Part shown: in pieces, positions 1 through 6,298 of the stretch
Numbering within the stretch: the stretch's first letter is position 1
Layout: each line of letters opens with the position of its first letter
Assembly: GCA_012523875.1 (NCBI GenBank)
Contig: JAAYSW010000113.1
Span: 1 to 6,298, forward strand
Reading direction: 5' to 3'
Length of the DNA stretch: 6,298 bases
Source of the DNA: Clostridiales bacterium
GTDB taxonomy: Bacteria > Bacillota > Clostridia > Oscillospirales > Ruminococcaceae
Position numbers and translations under genes: made by a program
Notes under the pieces: model-generated
Seen by the model: only the letters and a program-made list of their open reading frames with translations
What the model was told of the DNA's origin: nothing
Databases searched by the model: none

Positions 1-18
1 ACACCCTTAAAAGAGTGT
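1..18 (-). terminator. Possible hairpin at the window edge, terminator or leader structure
   Basis: Read as minus-strand RNA, ACACUCU (18-12) pairs with AGGGUGU (7-1) around a 4-nt UUUA loop, giving seven pairs with one G-U wobble. The next minus-strand bases lie outside the window, so neither a longer stem nor the U-run needed for an intrinsic terminator can be checked. It sits about 125 nt after the addA stop, a plausible place for the end of the addBA transcript. If the promoter candidate at 78-106 is real, the hairpin would instead lie in the leader of the next transcript. Confidence 0.3.
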
Positions 19-77
19 TCCTATATTTAATTTTAAGGTATTATTATTTCTGTTTTATTAACTCTGCTTAATTTCGC

Positions 78-106
78 ATTTTAATACATCTTTTCAAAAA
101 TTTCAA
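78..106 (-). promoter_or_regulatory. Candidate sigma-A promoter downstream of addA
   Basis: On the minus strand, TTGAAA (106-101) is followed after exactly 17 nt by TAAAAT (83-78). Each hexamer matches the sigma-A consensus (TTGACA / TATAAT) at 5 of 6 positions, with ideal spacing. Initiation would fall near position 70 and read leftward out of the window, so it could serve a minus-strand gene beginning beyond the left edge. The DNA is very AT-rich, where such matches arise by chance, and no gene is visible to confirm it. Confidence 0.35.
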
Positions 107-141
107 GAGCATATAAACCCTTCTCATCATAAATTAGAAAA

Positions 142-3100
142 TTAAAAAACATTAATAGTACAACCTAGCTTGAATGAATAAATATAGGTATTTTTAACTC
201 TTTTTTTAGTGATTGCCTCTAGCGATTCTTTGTATAATTCCAGTTGTTTAGAATATCGATTAATAAGCTCCTGTGGTGAATTCACATAATCCGTCTTGTA
301 ATCAACCAGTACAAGCCCATCGTCTTCTTCTATAATTAAATCTATTATCCCATGTAACATACCATCAGTATTTTTATATTTATCCCCAAAATTGCTACTT
401 AAATTCAGCTCAGAAATCTTAATCATAAAGCTTTTTTCCCTTGTAACAATCTTTGCATTTTCAATACGTTTATACAAATCTGATTTAAAGAAATTATTTA
501 ACATCTCTTTATTGATAGCATCGCCCTGTTTTCTTGTTAGATATGCCATTGAAATAAGTCGCTCTATTTCTAAATCGGCGTTTGATTGTGCCTTCTTAAA
601 ATCAGCGTATTGTAGGAAATTATGCAATGCAGTTCCTTTTTCTGTCGGTGTAAGCTTAGTTGATTCTGATATTAATTTAGGGCGTTTTAAGGTTAATTCT
701 ATCTCTTCATCAAGTTTTGAAACCTCTGATACTGATAGCTTTGCGATAAGCTCTGATTCAAATAAATTATATTCAAAATCAATATTTTTTCGTATCTTAT
801 CTATTATTTTCGAATTTGCAGTAATATTTTTTTGCTTCTGTGATTCTTGTTTTTTATTATCACAGTATTCATAATTAATAAAATCTATATTACAATTACT
901 ACCAAGGGTTAAGCAATCATCTATATCTGCTAAACTCCTTAATAAATCTGAATTATTATGGGCAGTCAAACACATTAAAAGCCAATCGCTCATTGAGTTT
1001 GCGGACTTTGCAATCATTTCTGATATTTCCCCATTTGCTATTATGCTTCTAGCATACATTTTAATCTTTTTTATTTGAGTTTCCGTTATTTCAAAACTTA
1101 AAAACAATCTATCCCTAGCCCTAGTCAGTGCAACGTATAGTAACCGCATTTCCTCGCTTATTAAATTTAGCTTATTTATATTGCTTATCGCTTCATACGG
1201 TAAGGTCGTATATTTCGTTAATTCAATTTTATTTTGCAATTTAAATCCAAAGCCGTTCTCATAACTAAATTGTACGGCCTTTTTGCTATCTTCACTACTA
1301 AATTCTGTATTAGTTCCTACTAAAAATACAAATGGAAACTCCAAGCCTTTGGATTTATGTATTGTCTTAATCTGCACCACGTTTTCAGTTGGAGAAATTG
1401 TTGGTGCTCTGTTAAAATCACTACCAAGTCGCTGGATATTATCAATATATCTCAAGAAGCCTGATACTCCCCCGTATGTAGTGCCCGACATACTTTGTTC
1501 ATAGGACTTTGCATATTCAAGAAGAATTCTAAGGTTTGCCTTTCTCTTTTCACTGTCCCTATACAACTGCATTACTGAAAGGAAATCGGTACTATCATAT
1601 ATCTTTCTGATTAATTCTTCAAGTGTATAACTAATTGAATACATTCGCATTTCATTTATCGTATTATAAAGATAATTTGCTTTTGCCAATAAGTCCCCAC
1701 TAAAAATTGGTTCATTATGTTCAGCATTATCTACGTCATATTTCTTACCTATTCCCTCACATAATGCTGAAAACATACTTGCTTCCCTATTTACCAACCT
1801 TATTTTTGCTACATCATCAGCAGACATCATAAACATTTGTGAAAGCATCACAGATGTTAATGCTGTATCCAGTAAAGGGTTATCAATAATTCTTAAAAAG
1901 TTAAGTAAGACTGATACCTCTCTCGATTTTAGATAGCCCTCTGTTTCCTCTGCGTATGCAGAAATCCCATACCTTTCTAGTGCATTCACATATTCGATAG
2001 CTTTTTTCTTATTCCTAATTAAAATACAAAAATCACGCATCTCACATGGGCGAGTGCTTGCCCCCCCTTTATTGCATACGGGATACTTTTCTTTTATCAT
2101 TTTTGAAATCTGCTCAGCAACATAAAAAGCCTCATAATTAGTTTTATCATCCTTATCTTTTTTTATCAAAGCTATTTGAGTGCTATTAATTACATCCTCT
2201 GGGTACTTTGCACCTTGTATCAATCTCTCCGAATCATCATAATCTATCTCACCAACGGCTTGTGACATAATATTCTCGAAAATATAGTTAACAAAATCCA
2301 CTACACCAGTTGAGCTTCTAAAGTTCCTGTTAAGTTTTATATAGGACATACCATCCATGTTTTTCTCATTATACGGAACAGATTTATTCATTGTTTCTAT
2401 GAATATCTTTGGATTAGCCATACGAAAACGATAGATTGATTGTTTAATGTCACCGACAAGGAAAACATTATCTCCATTTCTCTCCGCTGTTCCATTGCGT
2501 GATAAAAGCTTAAATATAAGGTCTTGATTATTGTTTGAGTCTTGGAATTCGTCAAGCATTATTATCTCATAAAATTCAGATACTTCCTCTGCAATTTTTG
2601 ATTTTTTTATATTCCCATCACTATCTACATCGGACAAAAGCTTTAGCGTTAATTGCTCTGCATCATTAAACCCAATAGCATTTTTCTTAACCTTCATTGA
2701 CCAAACCTCAGTTTTAAGTTCGCCTATTAAATACCTTAAAATCCTAATGATTTCTCCATGTGCCTTTAAGTCATTTGCTGCATAAAGAAATATTTCCTTT
2801 GATTTATTTAGAAGTTTGGTCAGTTTATCCCTATATGTTTTCCTTTCTTCCATCAAATTTTCTCTTTCATCAAGCATAATTGACGATTTAGTTTTTCTAG
2901 GAAAGCTCGTAAACTTTACATAATCTATTACAGTAATTAAATCTTTAATTATAATGTTTTCTTTCCTACATTGGTTCAATACAACCTCAATCATTTCTAT
3001 TTCTTTATTTAACAAATCACATATTCTTTTATCCCCTAACCCATAAGAAATAGTTAGTAGGGCCTTTATATCCTGCAAAATACTTTTACATTCACCTGAT

Positions 3101-3747
3101 AAATATTCTACATATTTTTTAAGATATATATTTTCAGATAATTCACTTGTTTCATATAAATTCGTTATCCTATCAAGCCAGAAATTGCTGAACGGCACAT
3201 TCTCTAGACTTTCATAGACCTGAGTAATTACTTTAATGAGGTTGTCATCATTTTTATTACAAAAATAATTATAAAGCTTATCCATATCATCTGGGCTTTC
3301 CTTATATGCCCTCTCAAGAATATTTTCAATAGAACTATTTATCACTATTTTTTGCTCATTTTCCTCCATAATCCTAAATCCTGAAGATATATCTAGTTCC
3401 TGAATATTTTCTCTAATTAAATCAAAGCAAAACGAATGAATTGTACAGATTTTTGCATACTGTAACATTGCCTGTTGCTCATAAAGCCAGCGATTATCTG
3501 GTTCTTCATCTATCATTCTAGACAATCCAATAATCAAACGATTTTTCATTTCAGCCGCTGCGTCATTTGTAAATGTTACAACGATTATTTTTTCTGCTGA
3601 AACCTTATTTTCTGCATCTGATAATTGTCTTAATAATCTTTCCACTAATACTGATGTTTTACCACTCCCTGCTGCCGCTGATACTATTATTGAATTTCCT
3701 CTTGCATCAATGGCAGCTTGTTGTTCCTCTGTCCAATTACTTGCCAT
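142..3747 (-). CDS. addA: ATP-dependent helicase/nuclease subunit A (AddA), complete
   Basis: This 1201-residue protein is the motor and one nuclease of the AddAB complex, which unwinds and trims broken DNA ends for RecA-dependent repair in the cytoplasm. All superfamily 1A helicase motifs are visible: Q-motif-like WTEEQQAAI (5-13), Walker A AGSGKT (26-31), motif Ia VTFTNDAAAEMK (57-68), motif Ib TIHSF (102-106), Walker B LDEFQD (398-403), motif III VGDIKQSIYRFR (431-442), motif IV LNRNFRSS (472-479), motif V TIHKSKGLEFP (795-805) and motif VI LLYVALTRARDR (869-880). The C-terminal RecB-type nuclease keeps its metal-site series: H1042 in GTALHNFL, D1136 in GIIDLI, D1149 and K1151 in VDYKTD, and QLELY (1168-1172). 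Length is close to Bacillus subtilis AddA (about 1230 aa). The ATG is supported by a strong ribosome binding site 9 nt upstream and lies 2 nt after the addB stop. No frameshift or lost catalytic residue is seen. Identification is very secure. Confidence 0.98.
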   Translation of the reverse strand: MASNWTEEQQAAIDARGNSIIVSAAAGSGKTSVLVERLLRQLSDAENKVSAEKIIVVTFTNDAAAEMKNRLIIGLSRMIDEEPDNRWLYEQQAMLQYAKICTIHSFCFDLIRENIQELDISSGFRIMEENEQKIVINSSIENILERAYKESPDDMDKLYNYFCNKNDDNLIKVITQVYESLENVPFSNFWLDRITNLYETSELSENIYLKKYVEYLSGECKSILQDIKALLTISYGLGDKRICDLLNKEIEMIEVVLNQCRKENIIIKDLITVIDYVKFTSFPRKTKSSIMLDERENLMEERKTYRDKLTKLLNKSKEIFLYAANDLKAHGEIIRILRYLIGELKTEVWSMKVKKNAIGFNDAEQLTLKLLSDVDSDGNIKKSKIAEEVSEFYEIIMLDEFQDSNNNQDLIFKLLSRNGTAERNGDNVFLVGDIKQSIYRFRMANPKIFIETMNKSVPYNEKNMDGMSYIKLNRNFRSSTGVVDFVNYIFENIMSQAVGEIDYDDSERLIQGAKYPEDVINSTQIALIKKDKDDKTNYEAFYVAEQISKMIKEKYPVCNKGGASTRPCEMRDFCILIRNKKKAIEYVNALERYGISAYAEETEGYLKSREVSVLLNFLRIIDNPLLDTALTSVMLSQMFMMSADDVAKIRLVNREASMFSALCEGIGKKYDVDNAEHNEPIFSGDLLAKANYLYNTINEMRMYSISYTLEELIRKIYDSTDFLSVMQLYRDSEKRKANLRILLEYAKSYEQSMSGTTYGGVSGFLRYIDNIQRLGSDFNRAPTISPTENVVQIKTIHKSKGLEFPFVFLVGTNTEFSSEDSKKAVQFSYENGFGFKLQNKIELTKYTTLPYEAISNINKLNLISEEMRLLYVALTRARDRLFLSFEITETQIKKIKMYARSIIANGEISEMIAKSANSMSDWLLMCLTAHNNSDLLRSLADIDDCLTLGSNCNIDFINYEYCDNKKQESQKQKNITANSKIIDKIRKNIDFEYNLFESELIAKLSVSEVSKLDEEIELTLKRPKLISESTKLTPTEKGTALHNFLQYADFKKAQSNADLEIERLISMAYLTRKQGDAINKEMLNNFFKSDLYKRIENAKIVTREKSFMIKISELNLSSNFGDKYKNTDGMLHGIIDLIIEEDDGLVLVDYKTDYVNSPQELINRYSKQLELYKESLEAITKKRVKNTYIYSFKLGCTINVF

Positions 3748-3749
3748 AA

Positions 3750-6298
3750 CTACTCACCTCCCAACAATTCATTCAAGGCTTCTTCATCTTTAACCATTTC
3801 CCTACAACGAACATTTGGTACGTTTCCGCAGATGTCCCAATAGTCACAAAAATCACAACTATTCTTACTTGCTCCTACAAGTGGATTAGCTGATATATCC
3901 CCACTATATAGTCCCTCTGCCATCTCTAACAGAAGTTTATTTGCGTGTTCTTTTATTTTACTAAACTGATTTTCTGTTAGAAATGTAGATTGATTTTTAT
4001 TAAGCAATATCTCTCCTTCACCAGAATCACTCTTCAGAAGCTTTGCTGGAATATAAATACCCTCAATCTTTTCCTCCATAGCTTGAAGTACAGTCCTGTT
4101 TTTCAACACAACACCCTTCATTTTAAACTGAGAATTTATCCTATCAGCTATATCCTTAGAGTCTTCTCTATCAGTATCGCATTGCAAGTTTCCAGAGGGC
4201 TTATAAAGAACTCCAGCAGGAACAGAGTCGGCATACATTCCATTTTTCTCCGTCAAGGCAAAGAGATAAAGAAGCATCTGCATATCTAAACCATATACAA
4301 GGCTCTCTAATGAAAAATTCTTGACTCCTGTTTTATAATCAATAACCCTAATATATCTCTTTCCATTGTCCTCAAACATATCCACCCTGTCAACTTTTCC
4401 AGTCAATATAACTTCAATTCCATTTTTAGTCTTGAGCCTAATTGGTGCATTACCTTGCTTATCTGAAATCTCCAATTCAAAGTTTACAGGTCGGAATTTC
4501 GATTGTTTAAATTCCTCTTGAATATGTAAAACTAAGTCTACCATTCCATCTACTGCCTTTTGGAAGTTTACAATAAATCTTTGCGACTTGCCTACATCCC
4601 CACCCAGTTCTATATCCTTATACTCCTGTGCATAACCATCTATTAGATGTAAAATTTGCGGCTTAGTCAGGCTATCAAACTCCTCCTTTGTTGCGTGTGA
4701 GGAAAGCAGTTTCTCCATGCAATAATGTATCATTTTACCCTTTTCTAATGCGTTTATTTCTTTTTTGTTCCTTGGTCTAATCCTTAATCCATTCTGACAA
4801 AAGAATTTAAAATGACATAAACTATAATTCTCAAATCTTGTTGCAGATATTCTTAATCTCCTTGTAAAGATATCCTCTATAAGCTGTTTTTCAGTTATTT
4901 TAAAATCAGAATCCTTACTTGCATTATCCAAAAAATCTAATTTATTTTTATAAAAATCATTCTCAGATAATACTTGCTTAATACTTGAATATTCCTCATC
5001 ATATTTATTATATCCTTGTACATAATTATAATAAGCTGATTTTAAAGTTGATGAGTAATAAGCTGCTCCCATTTTATCAGAATAAATCCTTAAATCACCA
5101 TCGAACATTTCCTCAACCTGTTCAATAATAAATGATGGGTACCTCCCTCTTCCCGTATTATCAGTTAGGGGGTAGGATAAATATAATTTTTCTGAGGCGG
5201 AAGTGAGAGATTTATAGACAACCAATCTCTCATCGGATATCATATCCTTGGCTGTGCGTGATAACTGAATACCTAATAATGACAACGCTTCCTTATCGCT
5301 ATCAGAAATAAGGCCATTTGACTTTTCAACATTAGGAAAAACTCCATCATTGACGCCAACAACAAAAGTTACCTTTGGCGAATTTAAACGTGCTATTTCA
5401 GCTGAGGCTACTGTAACAGCATCAAGCCTTTGAGGCGGCATTGAATACGTCTCATTTTTAAGCATTGCAATAAAAATATTCTTAAAATTCTCTATGTCTA
5501 TCTTTTTATCCTTTAATAAACTTGCCAGAACATCTAGCATATCCATTAAGTCGTTCCATAGTTTTTTTATTTCTTTTGCAATATTTAAATGACCACTTTC
5601 CTTATAGCTATTTGCTAGCCCGCTTATATTCTTAGGGGCATTCACTTCCTCAAGCAAAGCGTATAAAGCTATGCATATATCATATCCTGTTGCGTCTACA
5701 CATGCTTTTTTAAATTTAATTATTGGTGTAACTAGATTTTCGCGTATATTTTCTATTTCATCGTTTTTATCAAACTCGAAAGGTTTTAACCATAAGTCTC
5801 CATCAACGTTCCATTTATAACAATAATTCTCAAGCCTTGATACGCTCTGATAGCCTACTCCAACAAGTTGTGTTTTTGCATACTTAAAAATTAACTCCGA
5901 ATCCATTTTTCTATTTGCAGCAATTTCAAGTATGCTTGTTATTAAAATCATAATTGAGGTATGCATTAATGATTTCTTAACATCCATAAAGTATGGAATA
6001 TCATACCTCTCAAATGCTGATTCAAAAATACTAGTATAATCTGAAATTTTCCTTGAAACTATTGCGATATCATTATATTTAAATCCATTTTCAATTATCA
6101 ACCTTCTTATCTCTGCACAAACAAATTCTACTTCTTGATATAGGTTTTTTGATTCTACTATTTTTACTGCGGAACTTTCTGATTCTAAATTTTTTACCTT
6201 CCTATTCGCACGCAAGATATTTCTCTCTATATGTAATAATTCATCGCTTTTAAATCTATATGCTTCTTGTAAAAGGTGGATTCTATGCTCCCTGTTAT
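3750..6298 (-). CDS. addB: ATP-dependent helicase/nuclease subunit B (AddB), 5' end beyond the window
   Basis: This is the partner subunit of AddA: a helicase-like Chi-recognition scaffold fused to a second RecB-family nuclease. The frame stays open to the right edge (first full codon at 6296; visible protein begins NREHRIHLLQEAYRF), so the TTG at 6215 is internal and not the start. About 848 residues are visible. Alignment of the cysteines to B. subtilis AddB (about 1166 aa) suggests roughly 300 N-terminal residues, including the Walker A region, are missing. Counting the TTG as residue 1: DIAIVSRKISDY (49-60) and YDIPYFMD (71-78) are typical of AddB, as are FVVGVNDGVFP (284-294) and a degenerate motif VI, YKSLTSASEKLYLSYP (334-349). 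The nuclease has GKVDRVD (606-612) and VIDYKTG (624-630) with D626 and K628. C467 (in NYSLCHF) and C787/C790/C796 (C-x2-C-x5-C) match the spacing of the four iron-sulfur ligands of B. subtilis AddB. The promoter is not in view. Identification is very secure. Confidence 0.97.
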   Translation of the reverse strand, partial: NREHRIHLLQEAYRFKSDELLHIERNILRANRKVKNLESESSAVKIVESKNLYQEVEFVCAEIRRLIIENGFKYNDIAIVSRKISDYTSIFESAFERYDIPYFMDVKKSLMHTSIMILITSILEIAANRKMDSELIFKYAKTQLVGVGYQSVSRLENYCYKWNVDGDLWLKPFEFDKNDEIENIRENLVTPIIKFKKACVDATGYDICIALYALLEEVNAPKNISGLANSYKESGHLNIAKEIKKLWNDLMDMLDVLASLLKDKKIDIENFKNIFIAMLKNETYSMPPQRLDAVTVASAEIARLNSPKVTFVVGVNDGVFPNVEKSNGLISDSDKEALSLLGIQLSRTAKDMISDERLVVYKSLTSASEKLYLSYPLTDNTGRGRYPSFIIEQVEEMFDGDLRIYSDKMGAAYYSSTLKSAYYNYVQGYNKYDEEYSSIKQVLSENDFYKNKLDFLDNASKDSDFKITEKQLIEDIFTRRLRISATRFENYSLCHFKFFCQNGLRIRPRNKKEINALEKGKMIHYCMEKLLSSHATKEEFDSLTKPQILHLIDGYAQEYKDIELGGDVGKSQRFIVNFQKAVDGMVDLVLHIQEEFKQSKFRPVNFELEISDKQGNAPIRLKTKNGIEVILTGKVDRVDMFEDNGKRYIRVIDYKTGVKNFSLESLVYGLDMQMLLYLFALTEKNGMYADSVPAGVLYKPSGNLQCDTDREDSKDIADRINSQFKMKGVVLKNRTVLQAMEEKIEGIYIPAKLLKSDSGEGEILLNKNQSTFLTENQFSKIKEHANKLLLEMAEGLYSGDISANPLVGASKNSCDFCDYWDICGNVPNVRCREMVKDEEALNELLGGE
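3753..3762 (-). promoter_or_regulatory. Ribosome binding site of addA inside the addB 3' end
   Basis: The minus strand reads GGGAGGTGAG here, and its core GGAGGTGA is an 8-base match to the anti-Shine-Dalgarno sequence of 16S rRNA. The GGAGG core ends 9 nt before the addA ATG. The same bases encode the last residues of AddB (Gly-Gly-Glu), directly before the TAG stop at 3752-3750. Ribosomes finishing addB therefore end on the addA initiation site, which fits coupled, balanced synthesis of the two subunits. The site also fixes the addA start codon. Confidence 0.9.

Noticed and set aside
81..152. A 23-codon minus-strand ORF with ATG at 152, overlapping the addA stop in another frame; its translation looks somewhat protein-like (ends ALEIFEKMY).
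   Set aside because: It is very short, has only a weak AGG about 11 nt upstream of the ATG, matches no family I know, and overlaps the promoter candidate. AddA already ends with a normal C-terminus, so it is not needed to restore a broken addA tail.
392..874. A 160-codon plus-strand open frame opposite the addA 3' part.
   Set aside because: It lies entirely antisense to the AddA C-terminal nuclease region. Its hydrophobic, Ser/Phe-rich composition is what the reverse complement of an AT-rich, Lys/Glu/Asp-rich gene yields.
1283..1504. A 73-codon plus-strand open frame.
   Set aside because: It is antisense to conserved AddA motif V and its upstream region, with no family resemblance; a shadow frame.
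3550..3680. Two AGCGG pentamers on the minus strand, identical to the B. subtilis Chi sequence.
   Set aside because: A five-base motif is expected several times by chance in 6.3 kb counted on both strands, and the Chi sequence of this organism is unknown.
3990..4289. A 99-codon plus-strand open frame.
   Set aside because: It is antisense to the AddB nuclease domain, with no recognisable motif; a shadow frame.
142..6298. The possibility of a defence or mobile system built around the two large helicase/nuclease genes.
   Set aside because: Both proteins carry the full AddA and AddB motif sets in the standard gene order with no extra domains, neighbouring effector genes, terminal repeats or integrase. 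This is the ordinary chromosomal repair locus.

Overview
The window holds the two genes of a bacterial AddAB-type helicase-nuclease (the Gram-positive counterpart of RecBCD), both on the minus strand in the order addB then addA. The AT-rich sequence (about one third G+C by eye), the AddAB rather than RecBCD type, the strong GGAGGTGA ribosome binding site and the protein motifs all suggest a low-GC member of the Bacillota. A clostridial lineage, perhaps Lachnospiraceae-like, is most likely, but that placement is inference from general resemblance.

Layout, in transcription order from right to left. The addB gene runs in from the right edge without its 5' end. Its frame is open through position 6298, about 848 codons are visible, and roughly 300 N-terminal codons are missing. 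It stops at 3750. After a 2-nt gap, addA runs complete from 3747 to 142 (1201 aa). The last codons of addB double as the Shine-Dalgarno sequence of addA, so the two genes are almost certainly co-transcribed and translationally coupled. The last 141 bases at the left have no convincing gene. They carry a minus-strand sigma-A-like promoter candidate and a small hairpin touching the window edge. These may belong to a downstream gene beyond the edge or to the end of the add transcript.

How the genes work together. AddA supplies the active UvrD/Rep-type 3'-5' helicase motor and a C-terminal RecB-family nuclease. AddB supplies a helicase-like scaffold, a second RecB-family nuclease, and four cysteines that match the AddB iron-sulfur cluster. 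The heterodimer resects double-strand breaks and, after Chi recognition, leaves a 3' tail for RecA. All catalytic motifs visible in both proteins are intact, so the complex looks functional.

I see no mobile element, CRISPR array, RNA gene or undescribed system. This is a conserved DNA-repair locus, and the remaining observations are modest.
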